Part shown: one piece after another, positions 7,290 to 15,660 of the stretch
Numbering within the stretch: position 1 is the stretch's first letter
Layout: each line of letters begins with the position of its first letter
From: Streptomyces sp. IMTB 2501
GTDB taxonomy: Bacteria; Actinomycetota; Actinomycetes; Streptomycetales; Streptomycetaceae
Direction of reading: 5' to 3'
NCBI RefSeq assembly: GCF_001953885.1
Contig: NZ_MQUS01000026.1
Location: forward strand, 66,372 to 130,371
DNA length: 64,000 nucleotides
The notes under the pieces: model-generated
The model's database searches: none
What the model saw: only the letters and a program-made list of their open reading frames with translations
Told to the model about the DNA's origin: nothing
Made by a program: the position numbers and the translations under genes

Positions 7290-9137
7290 TTATCGGGTTC
7301 TGAAGCGGCGGAAGAGGTTTCGGGCCACGTACACGCCCGGGCCGCCGAAGCCGACGATGTCGACGCGTCCGTCACCGGTGATGTCGGCGAGGAAGCGGGG
7401 GTGGCGGTCGACCCGCCAGGCGCCAGCGTCCTCGTTGTACCCGAATCCGCGGCACACCAGCTGGGCCTGCTCGAACTGGCCGTCGCCGCGGTTGTGCGAC
7501 ACCCAGACCCCCTCGTCGCCGAAGCCGACGATGTCCGGATTGCCGTCGCCGGTGACGTCGGCGAGGAACCGGAGGTGCTTCTTGCTCGTCCACCCCTGGG
7601 CGAGCCCGAAGTCGTTCAGGACGAGCTTCGGGAGTTCGAACGTGCCGTCGCCGCGCCCGCGTGAGACGACCACGTCTTGTGGGCCGAACCCGACGATGTC
7701 CACTGCTCCGTCACCGGTGGTCTGGACCAGGAACCGAGGGTGCTCCTCGACCGTGCTCCACCCCTGGTCGGTCCCGAACTCGTCGAGGACGTACAGGGGC
7801 TCGGCGAACGTGCCGTCCTCGTCCTGGAGGGACACCCAGACGCCGTCGTCGTGGCAGCCGACGATGTCGAGCCTGCCGTCGCCGGTGGTGTCGGCGAGGA
7901 AGCGAGGGTGCTTGTCGGCCAGCCACCCGCCGGCCTTCTCGTCGTGGCCGAACGCCCGGAGGACCGGTTCGTCGGTGATCGGTGCGAACTCTCCTTCCTC
8001 GTCCTGGAGTGAGACCCAGACGCCGTCGTCGTGGCAGCCGACGATGTCGAGCCTGCCGTCGCCGGTGGTGTCGGTGAGGAAGCGGGGGTGCTTGTCGGTA
8101 AGCCACCCGCCTGCCTGCTGGCCGTGGCCGAACGCCTTGAGGACCGGCTCGCCGCCCGCGGGCGCGAACGTCCCGTCCTCGTCTTGCCGGGACACCCGGA
8201 GACCGGCAGTGGAAAGCACGACGACGTCGGGCTTGCCGTTGCCTGTCGTGTCCACGATGGTCCACAGGTCCGCGGGGTTTCGGGAAGGCGGGGGTTGGTG
8301 CAGGACGCGCTCGTTGTCGTCGAATGTGCCGTCGCCTCTGCTGGACGAGGTCACAGCCCCCTTCGTGGGTTTGAGTCCTACGATGTCCGCGCGTCCTGCT
8401 CCCGTGGTGTCGGCGAGGAACCGCGCATCGCGCCCGGCCCACCAGCCCGGTTGTCCGCTGGGAGAGCGGTTGGCCCCGTCGCTCTTCCACCCGCCGGCGT
8501 CCTGGTCGCTGCCGAACTGCGGGAGGACCAGCAGCATGTCGCTGAAGGAGGGTGTTGCACCGGGTGCCGGGCGCAGCGCGGTCGAGAGGGCCAGCGGCCA
8601 GGACCGGCGGCTGTTCCAGTGGTCCAGTGGGGCCCAGCGCAGCACGGGGTCGCTGGTGCGTTCGGGCTCGGCCGGGACGAACCGCCAGCGCTGGCTCTCC
8701 GCGCTGTCGTCGTACTCGCGCAGGACGATCCGGGTGTCGTCCGGGCCGGGGTCGGCGAGGTCGAGAACGGCGCCGTCGGTCGTGCCCTCGATGAAGTAGA
8801 GGCCCGCTTCGCCCTCGACGGGGACGACGTGCCACTGCTGGCTCTTCTTGCCAGTGGTGGCGTCCCACTGGCGGACGCCGCGGTCCGCGGCGGCGGGGTT
8901 GTCGAGCACCTTGCCGTTGACCGCGTTGCGGATCACATATGCCTGGTCGTCTTGTGCTTGCCCGCCTTGCGCGGCCTGCACGGGGGTGAGCTGCCACTGC
9001 TCCGGGTTCGGGCCGCCGTGGGGGAAGTCGCGGACGACGAGCGCCCCGTCCGCGCTCGGCGCGGCTTTGGTGCCGAGGGTTTTCCCCGTGGCGGCGTTGA
9101 CGATCTCCAGCTTCAGTTCTTTCGTGGGCACGGGCAT
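7290..9137 (-). CDS. Ricin-type lectin domain plus VCBS/FG-GAP-like repeat protein
   Basis: The 615-residue protein starts at an ATG (9137) after AGAGG. Residues about 1-165 look like a ricin-B-type beta-trefoil, with three subdomains ending in Q-x-W type motifs (EQWQLTP, QQWHVVPV, QRWRFVP). The rest is built of at least six repeats of the form RFLADTTGDGRLDIVGFGDDGVWVS with intervening QDEDGTF segments. These resemble VCBS/FG-GAP repeats, which form beta-propellers and often bind calcium through the D-x-T-G-D-G-x-x-D loop. No signal peptide is visible. It sits in a block with a pore-forming-toxin-like gene and another propeller-lectin gene, suggesting a carbohydrate- or cell-binding role; that role is inference. 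Confidence 0.8.
   Translation of the reverse strand: MPVPTKELKLEIVNAATGKTLGTKAAPSADGALVVRDFPHGGPNPEQWQLTPVQAAQGGQAQDDQAYVIRNAVNGKVLDNPAAADRGVRQWDATTGKKSQQWHVVPVEGEAGLYFIEGTTDGAVLDLADPGPDDTRIVLREYDDSAESQRWRFVPAEPERTSDPVLRWAPLDHWNSRRSWPLALSTALRPAPGATPSFSDMLLVLPQFGSDQDAGGWKSDGANRSPSGQPGWWAGRDARFLADTTGAGRADIVGLKPTKGAVTSSSRGDGTFDDNERVLHQPPPSRNPADLWTIVDTTGNGKPDVVVLSTAGLRVSRQDEDGTFAPAGGEPVLKAFGHGQQAGGWLTDKHPRFLTDTTGDGRLDIVGCHDDGVWVSLQDEEGEFAPITDEPVLRAFGHDEKAGGWLADKHPRFLADTTGDGRLDIVGCHDDGVWVSLQDEDGTFAEPLYVLDEFGTDQGWSTVEEHPRFLVQTTGDGAVDIVGFGPQDVVVSRGRGDGTFELPKLVLNDFGLAQGWTSKKHLRFLADVTGDGNPDIVGFGDEGVWVSHNRGDGQFEQAQLVCRGFGYNEDAGAWRVDRHPRFLADITGDGRVDIVGFGGPGVYVARNLFRRFRTR
7815..8100. repeat. 180-bp direct DNA repeat inside the VCBS protein gene
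   Basis: Bases 7815-7920 and 7995-8100 are nearly identical at the DNA level with a 180-bp period, encoding two successive propeller blades (both containing GCHDDGVWVSLQDE). The near identity implies recent duplication or conversion between blades. Confidence 0.8.
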
Positions 9138-9201
9138 CGTGGTGCCTCTTCCAGGCGGTTGGGGCGTGGGCTCGGGACGGGTGTGGCGCGGCGGCTGCGG
9201 A

Positions 9202-9921
9202 TCACGTGAAGACGTGGTGGTAGGGGACGTTCCATTCGCTGGGCAGCCGCGGGTAGAACGTGTTGATGACCGTCCCGGTGAAGTCCCCGCCCCAGTTGTA
9301 GGTGACACGCACCTCGCTGTCGGCCGTCACCGCGTGGTCCTTGAACCCGAGGATGGTGTCGGGGTGGGTGATCGGCACGAAAGTGATCCCGCCCCATGGC
9401 GTCACCGTGACGACCCAGAGCTGGGTGTCCTCGATCGCGCCGTTCTTCCCGCGCCACTTGTCGCCCACCTTGTCGGGGAGGCCGACCTGGACGGTGTCGG
9501 CCGTGCTCTTGGGGGCGTCCTGGTGGACGGTGATGCGCCTGCGCTTCGGCTTGGGCGCGCCGTCGTCGCCGCGCCCGGCGTCGGCGTCGCCCGCAGCGGC
9601 GGGTTTGGGCGACACCTGGCCGGCGGCGCTCTCGATGAGGTACAGCGGTCGCTGCCCGAAGAAGCCGGCGGGGGTGATGTACCAGAGGTGGCCCTGCGCG
9701 TCCTTGGTGGCCGGGTCGAGCGCAGTGGCCAGCTTGACCCCCTTGTCGTGGCTCTCCTCCTTCAGCTCGGCCGGCCGCAGGTAGCCGCCGTTGAAGGCGT
9801 GAACGAGCATGACCGGCCGATTCTCGACCAGCGCTGCCACGATCGCGTTGTCATAGCTGTTCACCGCCACCGGGCCGCCGACCACCAAATTCGCCATCGT
9901 CGTGCGCTCTTGGGTGTACAT
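9202..9921 (-). CDS. Unknown protein of the toxin-like block, 239 residues
   Basis: The family is not recognised. The product opens MYTQERTTMANLVVGGP and contains repeated short beta-type segments with Trp and aromatic residues (for example HLWYITPAGFFGQRPLYLIE and TQLWVVTVTPWGGITFVPIT), a charged linker rich in Lys/Arg/Pro (PKPKRRRITVHQ), and a C-terminal region VTYNWGGDFTGTVINTFYPR. The first part could be a divergent lectin-like beta-trefoil, but this is weak. The start may instead be the ATG at 9897; the one at 9921 follows AGGTGAGG. It lies 64 bp upstream of the VCBS gene on the same strand, suggesting one transcript, and is divergent from the aerolysin-like gene. Confidence 0.6.
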   Translation of the reverse strand: MYTQERTTMANLVVGGPVAVNSYDNAIVAALVENRPVMLVHAFNGGYLRPAELKEESHDKGVKLATALDPATKDAQGHLWYITPAGFFGQRPLYLIESAAGQVSPKPAAAGDADAGRGDDGAPKPKRRRITVHQDAPKSTADTVQVGLPDKVGDKWRGKNGAIEDTQLWVVTVTPWGGITFVPITHPDTILGFKDHAVTADSEVRVTYNWGGDFTGTVINTFYPRLPSEWNVPYHHVFT

Positions 9922-10327
9922 CGCGAAACCTCACCTGTCCTGAATGTGGAGAACAACGCGTCGGATACTCAATGCAGTGGCTCGTCGCGCGGCATTGCCG
10001 CAAACTCAACCGCATTCGATGGAGACGGCATCGAAAACGATTGGGTGACTGAGTGAATACCTCACCCACGGCAATGGCCGAGGCCATGAAATCCGCAGGT
10101 AGGGGCGATTCTGAAAGTGACGATCGAGCGATCGACAGGCACCAAGTTAGCTTTACACTAGGCGAGTTGGGAGAGTCGTCGAGTCTTTATCACTCGATTG
10201 AGCGCATAGCGTGTAGACGTCTTTCCGGGCGGTGGAGCACGTGCTAGCTTCGCCTTTCGGAAACGCGCGCAGATTCTTGTTTACATTTCACCGAGCGCAA
10301 TTCGGCCAAATTAGTCGAGGACGGTGC
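9922..10327. promoter_or_regulatory. Divergent promoter region of the toxin-like block
   Basis: This 406-bp gap separates two divergent genes of the block. It is visibly richer in A and T than its surroundings (for example the stretch near 10130-10220 and the run at 10270-10320), as expected for promoters in a GC-rich genome. No specific operator or exact -10/-35 pair could be assigned with confidence. Confidence 0.45.
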
Positions 10328-11443
10328 ATGTCTTCCAACGCGTACAACCTGGACCGGGCCAAGCGTCAGCCGCTGACGAAGAAGAACCTGCGGGAACTCA
10401 ACATCGAGCAGACCTGGCAGTCCATCCTGGACCACCCCAACCTGGTCTACGTGGACGACTACGGTGTGCAGCACAAGCCCGTCGGGTTCTCCGTGAACAA
10501 GTCGCGCTTCGGCGATTTCCCGTCGAGCTTCGGCGATCGCCCCGGGACCGCATTCCATCTGGGCTGGCTCGCCTACATGAACCTCGGGGAGCCGCTGATC
10601 GAGGAGCGGCGCAACATCACCCAGCCGCCGCCCGACACGTTCTCCTCGCGCGCCTACGTCAATCGCAGCCAGACCAAGATGACGTTCACCGACTCGGTCG
10701 ATTTCACCGTGTCGAACGGGGTCACCTGGTCGCTCCACGGGGACGCCAAGCTCACCTTCGGTGGCAGCGTCAGCGCGCAGCTTCAGCTGCAACTGCAGAA
10801 CCAGCTGCGTCTGGACCTCCAGTCCCAGCTCCAGACACAGCTGCGGAACGACATGACGACCAAGAACACCACGACCGTGACCCAAAAGGCCAGCCCGGAA
10901 AACACGGGGACGGACAACGCCAACGCCACCGATACAGGCGCGACGAACTCGGCGGCGAACACGGCGTCGGTCGGCATGACGAACTCGGTGGGGTTCACGA
11001 CCACGGGCAGTGCGACCGGCAGCGCCACGCTCAATGCCCAGTTGGCACTGGGCATCGCGGCCTCCGTCGGTGGCTCCCTGTCCACCAGCTGGGCCTCGAA
11101 ATCGCAGATTTCCGGTGACGTCCCGCCGAACTCCCGTGTGGAGACGATCGTCACGCAGCGACGTACGCACAAGCAGTACACCTACGAGATCCCGGTGACC
11201 TTCTCCGGCTTGATCGCGGTGAAGTACGACGTGCCGGTGGCAGTCCTGTCTCCCCCGCAGCCCGGGAACTACCCGGGCCTCGACCAGTTGGTCGCCCGCC
11301 CCATCGGCGACATCGACCTGGCAGGCGGCGGCTTCCGCATGAAGGGGCTGGCCGAGGTGGTCTCCGCCCTGGAGGTTCACCACACGATGTTCGACAGCGA
11401 GAGCCTGACCGACAGCGACCGAGCGCTGTACAAGCAGCCTTGA
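10328..11443 (+). CDS. Aerolysin/ETX-MTX2-like beta-pore-forming protein
   Basis: The 371-residue protein starts at ATG 10328 after GAGGA. Its second half has the hallmarks of the aerolysin fold. There is a strand RSQTKMTFTDSVDFTVSNG, then a long Ser/Thr/Gln-rich amphipathic stretch (about residues 145-260) that would supply the membrane-inserting hairpin. After it come SLSTSWASKSQISGDVPPNS and a VETIVTQ...YEIPVTFSGLIAV strand pair, matching the pattern of ETX/MTX2 proteins in which a VPP-x-S turn precedes the last strands. The N-terminal ~100 residues are a separate domain of unknown type. No signal peptide is present. The neighbours encode lectin and propeller proteins, so it may belong to a multi-protein cell-binding toxin; target and activity are unknown. 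Confidence 0.65.
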   Translation: MSSNAYNLDRAKRQPLTKKNLRELNIEQTWQSILDHPNLVYVDDYGVQHKPVGFSVNKSRFGDFPSSFGDRPGTAFHLGWLAYMNLGEPLIEERRNITQPPPDTFSSRAYVNRSQTKMTFTDSVDFTVSNGVTWSLHGDAKLTFGGSVSAQLQLQLQNQLRLDLQSQLQTQLRNDMTTKNTTTVTQKASPENTGTDNANATDTGATNSAANTASVGMTNSVGFTTTGSATGSATLNAQLALGIAASVGGSLSTSWASKSQISGDVPPNSRVETIVTQRRTHKQYTYEIPVTFSGLIAVKYDVPVAVLSPPQPGNYPGLDQLVARPIGDIDLAGGGFRMKGLAEVVSALEVHHTMFDSESLTDSDRALYKQP

Positions 11444-11487
11444 CCGGGCGGGCGGCGCCGCCACGACGACGACCAGGGGTGACGACC

Positions 11488-11976
11488 ATGGTATTCGACA
11501 ACATCTTCAACTTCGCGAACAAGGGTGCGGGGCTCTTCTCCGTAACCACCGACGGCACGAAGCCGCGGCCGGGTGCCGGCGTCGACTTCGAGGACGCCGA
11601 CGACAGCACCTACGACGACACGACCACGAGCCTGTTCACCAGTGGGATCCACGGGGCCAACCACCGCGCGAAGGTCGTGCGGGAGGAGTCGCCCGAAGCG
11701 CGGGCCATCCTGGGCTTCCTCGGCTCCTTCATCCAGACCACCCAGGCGTCGGCCGGTGCGCAGGCCCAGTACGCCCAGGATCCCGGCTCGGTGTCGAACG
11801 CGGCAGCCGGCGGCATGCAGAAGTCGAGTACGACGATCACGGGGCACAGTGGCCTCCAGAAGGACGAGGACCTGGAGAGCAGGCCGAAGAAGAGCGATTT
11901 CACCAAGCCGCCCAAGGCCCCGGAGGCCCCCAAGGCCGCCAAGCCGACCGCCGAGGACCCGTCCGCTTCCCAGTAG
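11488..11976 (+). CDS. Unknown 162-residue protein downstream of the aerolysin-like gene
   Basis: The ATG at 11488 follows AGGGGTGA and lies 44 bp after the aerolysin-like gene, so the two are probably cotranscribed. The product begins MVFDNIFNFANKGAGLFSV, has an acidic stretch (DFEDADDSTYDD), a middle helix with ARAILGFLGSFIQTTQ, and a Lys/Pro/Ala-rich tail (KPPKAPEAPKAAKP). No signal peptide, membrane segment or known domain is recognised. A partner, chaperone or immunity role for the upstream protein is possible from position alone. A strong terminator hairpin follows at once. Confidence 0.6.
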   Translation: MVFDNIFNFANKGAGLFSVTTDGTKPRPGAGVDFEDADDSTYDDTTTSLFTSGIHGANHRAKVVREESPEARAILGFLGSFIQTTQASAGAQAQYAQDPGSVSNAAAGGMQKSSTTITGHSGLQKDEDLESRPKKSDFTKPPKAPEAPKAAKPTAEDPSASQ

Positions 11977-11988
11977 CAGTGCCCGGCT

Positions 11989-12030
11989 CCCGAGGGGGTC
12001 AGGGGCGAGGCCGCCCCTGACCCCCTCGGG
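11989..12030. terminator. Bidirectional terminator hairpin
   Basis: Bases 11989-12006 and 12013-12030 are a perfect 18-bp inverted repeat with a 6-base loop. It lies between the convergent ends of the 162-residue gene (stop at 11976) and the NHL-lectin gene (stop at 12042) and can serve both. Confidence 0.88.
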
Positions 12031-12041
12031 CGTTGCGTGCG

Positions 12042-13568
12042 TTACACGGGGAGCAACTGCCACTGCCGGTCCCGGTGGTCGCCCTCCGCCCCGTCCTGCT
12101 TGATCGCCGTACGGGCGTTGGTGTCGACCCGCAGCAGCAGACCGCTGTTCCGGTTCGCGATCTCGTACACCCGCGGAGTGTCGGTCACGGAGCCCACCGG
12201 GATCAGCTTCCACTGCTGGTGGTGTGCGTCGCCACCCTCGTAGGCGCGCTGCGCGACCACCGCCCCGGGCGCCTCCTGCGCTCCGCCGACCTCCAGGACC
12301 TTGCCGCTGCGCACGTTCTCGATCCTGTACAGGACGTCGCCGTTGTCCTGACCCGCCGCGACCAGCCGCCACCGCTGATGGTCCCTGGGGACGGCGAGCA
12401 ACTGGTGGATCTCGGCCCCGTCCTTGGTGGACTCACGCAGGACCCCCATCCGCAGCCTGCTCCGGACGTTGGCCCAGGAGACCACCGTGCCCGACTCGGG
12501 TAGCCCAGCCATCTTCGCCGACGCGACCTTCCGAACCCGGTTGTTGACCCACTCGGCGATGTAGAGGGTGTCGACGCAGTCCACAGCGAGCCCCACCGGG
12601 CCGTTCAGCTGGGCCGAAGCGGCTGGGCCGCCGTCACCGCTGGAGCCTGGGGCGTTCGTGCCGGCGACCGTGCTGATCTTCCCGTCCGCCGTGATCTTCC
12701 GGATCCGGTGGTTGTTGTAGTCGGAGATGTAGAGGACGCCGGTGCTGTCCACCGCCACCCCGGACGGGCCGTTCAGTTGGGCGGCGGTGGCGAGGCTACC
12801 GTCACCGCTGGAGCCCGGGGCGTTCGTGCCGGCGACCGTGCTGATCTTCCCGTCCGCCGTGATCTTCCGGATCCGGTGGTTGTTGTAGTCGGAGATGTAG
12901 AGGACGCCCCTGCTGTCCACCGCCACCTCGCGCGGGCAGTTCAGCTGGGCCGAAACGGCCGGGCCGCCGTCACCGCTGGAGCCCCGGGTGCCCGTGCCGG
13001 CGACCGTGCTGATCTTCCCGTCCGCCGTGATCTTCCGGACCCGGTGGTTGTTGTACTCGGAGAAGTAGAGGGTGCCGGTGCTGTCCACCACTAGCCCGAA
13101 CGGGCTGTTCAACTGGGCGGCGGTGGCGGAGACGCCGTCACCGCTGGAGCCTGGGGTGCCCGTGCCGGCGACCGTGCTGATCTTCCCATCGGCCGTGATC
13201 TTCCGGATCCGATGGTTACCGGTGTCGGCGATGTAGACGGCGCCTGCGCTGTCCACCGCCACCTCGCGCGGGTCCCTTAACTGGGCGGCGGTGGCGAGGC
13301 TGCCGTCACCGCTGGAGCCCGGGGTGCCCGTGCCGGCGACCGTGCTGATCTTCCCGTCCGCCGTGATCTTCCGGACCCGGTGGTTGTTGCCGTCGGAGAA
13401 GTAGAGGGTGCCGGTGCTGTCCACCGCGATCCCGCACGGGCCGTTCAACTGAGCCGTAACGGCTTGCTCGTTGTCCCCCTTGAACCCCGCCACCCCGGTC
13501 CCCGCGACCGTCCTGATTGGAGGGGCGGAGTCCTCGCCACCTGTGGCTGCCGCCTGAGCAGTGCTCAT
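12042..13568 (-). CDS. NHL-repeat beta-propeller fused to a C-terminal ricin-type lectin domain
   Basis: The 508-residue protein has about six NHL-type repeats of 56 residues, each of the form TADGKISTVAGTGTPGSSGD followed by AQLNGPSGVAVDSTGVLYIS and DYNNHRIRK, which should close a six-bladed propeller. A Ser/Arg-rich linker leads to a C-terminal ricin-B-like beta-trefoil of about 150 residues with QRWRLV, QQWKLIPV and RQWQLLPV motifs. The ATG at 13568 is chosen because AAGGG lies about 6 bases upstream; the ATG at 13574 abuts that site. There is no signal peptide. With the VCBS-lectin protein and the aerolysin-like protein it forms a block of binding and pore-forming modules. Confidence 0.82.
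   Translation of the reverse strand: MSTAQAAATGGEDSAPPIRTVAGTGVAGFKGDNEQAVTAQLNGPCGIAVDSTGTLYFSDGNNHRVRKITADGKISTVAGTGTPGSSGDGSLATAAQLRDPREVAVDSAGAVYIADTGNHRIRKITADGKISTVAGTGTPGSSGDGVSATAAQLNSPFGLVVDSTGTLYFSEYNNHRVRKITADGKISTVAGTGTRGSSGDGGPAVSAQLNCPREVAVDSRGVLYISDYNNHRIRKITADGKISTVAGTNAPGSSGDGSLATAAQLNGPSGVAVDSTGVLYISDYNNHRIRKITADGKISTVAGTNAPGSSGDGGPAASAQLNGPVGLAVDCVDTLYIAEWVNNRVRKVASAKMAGLPESGTVVSWANVRSRLRMGVLRESTKDGAEIHQLLAVPRDHQRWRLVAAGQDNGDVLYRIENVRSGKVLEVGGAQEAPGAVVAQRAYEGGDAHHQQWKLIPVGSVTDTPRVYEIANRNSGLLLRVDTNARTAIKQDGAEGDHRDRQWQLLPV
12673..13512. repeat. Five tandem 168-bp repeats encoding NHL blades
   Basis: The same sequence phase (CTGATCTTCCC...) recurs at 12673, 12841, 13009, 13177 and 13345, exactly 168 bp apart, and a diverged sixth phase starts at 13513. 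Units are nearly identical in DNA, so the array has recently expanded or been homogenised. Confidence 0.9.
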
Positions 13569-14043
13569 CGTCATCCCTTCACCGTTCACCGGACCGCCCC
13601 TCGCAGCCGCTCCAGGCGCTCCTGGTCCACCTTCATACCGCGGCCCCTTGTCCCGAGATCGGATCGTTTTCGCCCGCTCGGAGGCGAACCGCAAGACCGA
13701 ATCCTCCCGCCGCCCGGAGGGCGCAGAAATGGGAATGCATGTACAAACCGGAATTCCGGACAGGTCGCGTCGAGGGGCAGGATGGTTTCTTCCCCACGCA
13801 TGCACGCCCCGCGCTCCCAGCCCGGCTCCGGAAAGCAGGCTGAGAGAAGGTCACCCACACGGGGTGCTGTATGACTCAGCACTTAAGAGGTTGCCCGTAT
13901 CCGGGCTGTTTCCGCACTCTTCAGGGCGGCGCCGGATGGCGTTGACCACCCGAACTGGCGACGCCTTTCGGTATTGCCCGCCGACCTGGCCGGGGTAGGC
14001 CACGGGCATCATCGCCGATCACCAGGGCGCGGCCCTCAAGGCC
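13569..14043. other. Intergenic region upstream of the NHL-lectin gene
   Basis: This 475-bp stretch holds no recognisable gene. It should carry the promoter of the minus-strand NHL-lectin gene. Short open frames here have no family resemblance or ribosome sites. Confidence 0.5.
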
Positions 14044-14061
14044 GTGCGGGAAAGGGCTGCC

Positions 14062-14524
14062 ATGGATTCCGATATGCCGGTGGTGCCTGCAAAAAACTAC
14101 GGGTTTCGCCACATCCAGACCTCGGACTACCTGTCGATGCGGGCCCTCGGCCAGCCCTCCGGCCCAGAAGATCCGGAGGCGCTCATCTACGGCCTGCTCG
14201 GCCTGCCCGAACAGACCTGGGCGGTGGAAAACCAGGAGACTCCGAATGTGAGTACGTCATCCAGTGCCTGGCCGGCTTCGCCCACGTGAGCCGCAGTGAC
14301 AACCCCGCAATCAACGAGTGCGTCACCCTGAGCCCCAACTACAGCTCCTCCTGGCTGTGGCAGCTGCGCTCGACTCGACGGGACAGGCACTTCCTCATCG
14401 TCGTGCACGGGGGCCGATCGATGGGGGCGAACTGGTCATCGACCGCGATCCGGCCTCGACCAACGCGCAGACTGCCGCCCTGCGCCCGCTGGTCCTGACG
14501 CCACCTCCCAGTGGTGGGAACTGA
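14062..14524 (+). pseudogene. Frameshifted beta-trefoil-like (lectin or inhibitor) gene remnant
   Basis: Three successive reading frames read as parts of one protein. From about 14062: MDSDMPVVPAKNYGFRHIQT, then LPEQTWAVENQE. After a frame change near 14250: YVIQCLAGFAHVSRSDNPAI and SPNYSSSWLWQLR. After another near 14400: GGELVIDRDPASTNAQTAAL, up to a stop at 14524. The spacing of QTWAV, YVIQ and LWQLR segments suggests a beta-trefoil of about 150 residues, perhaps like small lectin-type protease inhibitors. Two frame changes make it non-functional unless they are sequence errors. It adds to the lectin-fold theme of this region. Confidence 0.4.
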
Positions 14525-14642
14525 TGGGACAGAGCGGCGGCCGACCCACCAGAGCGAAACGATCCGAGTCCTGCCCCAAGCCCGGGCACTCGCGCCCGTA
14601 CAAGGAGACCCGGGCAGCCACCGTGTCCGTAGGCACGGCCTG

Positions 14643-14895
14643 CTAGCGAACGGACTTCCGTAGACGGTGCTGCGGTTCGGTTTTCCCACGCTTCCGCCCC
14701 CAGCCGCGGCCCGAGGGCCATGAGCACTTGCTGGGTGAAGGGCTGACTGGCTTGGCGCCCGGGGCAGCGGCCTTCAGCTTCAGCACCGACGTTTCGTTGC
14801 CGTGGCCGTGGCTGTCCCCCTGGGCGCGCCCACCTCGATCCACCGGTCGATCCGGCCGTCGCTGTAGGTCTGCAGGGTTGGGCAGAAAGCTGACG
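14643..14895 (-). pseudogene. Possible YcnI/DUF1775-like C-terminal remnant
   Basis: On the minus strand TLQTYSDGRIDRWIEV is followed, after a frame change near 14800, by ETSVLKLKAAAPGAKP and a stop. This order resembles the end of YcnI-like (DUF1775) proteins, where a QTY-x-DG-x-x-x-RWIE segment precedes a short beta strand. The upstream part of such a gene is not recognisable. The rest of the gap to 15277 shows no other supportable gene. Confidence 0.25.
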
Positions 14896-15277
14896 GGACA
14901 GCTTGCCGACGCATGAGATGCGCCGCCCGCTGTTGTCCCGGCACGGGGTCAGATGCCCGTGAGAGGTGCCGTCGTCGGCGGGCCCCGCCGGACCATCGGT
15001 GCAGTACCCGGTGTAACTGCCGTCCCTGTCCTGTGCAGGTGAACCCTGCACTTTGCAGCTCTACTTTGCATGAGAGGTTGCGCAGTGCAGGGTGACCTTG
15101 CATACGCCTGCTCAGCCTCGACGGAGAGAGGCTCGGTTGCTCGGGCTGGCGGTACCGCCTCTCAGCGGCGTCACACTGGTCCGGGGGCAAGCGTCACGTG
15201 CCACCGGCAGTAGTCGTTGACCGAGCAGACAGCCGGGAGCATCCGGCACCCGAGCAGTCCGCCACGGAAGGACAGGA

Positions 15278-15550
15278 ATGTCAGTAGGACTGGACAACGC
15301 TGAGTTCGTGCAGCTGGCCGAAGACGTGAAGAAGCTGACATCGAAGCCGGACAACGACACCCTTCTGAAGCTCTATTCCTACTTCAAACAGGCGACCGTC
15401 GGTGACAACGGCACCGATGCACCCGGGGTGTTCGACCTCACCGCGAAGGCGAAGTGGAACGCCTGGAAGGAACTGGGCGGCATGTCGCAGGATGATGCGA
15501 CGCTGAAGTACATCGAGACGGCCAGGGCCACGATCGCCAAGCACGGCTAG
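15278..15550 (+). CDS. Acyl-CoA-binding protein (ACBP family)
   Basis: The 90-residue product matches the whole length of the four-helix ACBP domain. It shows LLKLYSYFKQATVGDN, then APGVFDLTAKAKWNAWKELG and GMSQDDATLKYIETA, which include the Tyr, Lys and Trp positions that hold the CoA part of long-chain acyl-CoA in this family. ACBPs carry acyl-CoA esters in the cytosol; they are common in eukaryotes and scattered in bacteria. The ATG at 15278 follows GGAAGGA. The gene stands alone between decayed sequence and the convergent S74 gene, with no lipid-metabolism neighbours. Confidence 0.92.
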   Translation: MSVGLDNAEFVQLAEDVKKLTSKPDNDTLLKLYSYFKQATVGDNGTDAPGVFDLTAKAKWNAWKELGGMSQDDATLKYIETARATIAKHG

Positions 15551-15660
15551 AGAGTTGCTGAGTTCGGATCGAAGACCCTCGATGAGTGGCTGCGGGAGGG
15601 GACTTGGAGACGCGGCCGAAGCAGCCGGTGATGCGCCAGTGGGCACGCCTGGGTTGTGAA

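Noticed and set aside
13561-13998. Short plus-strand frames upstream of the NHL-lectin gene
   Set aside because: No ribosome site, no family resemblance and Arg/Pro/Ser-rich composition typical of chance frames.
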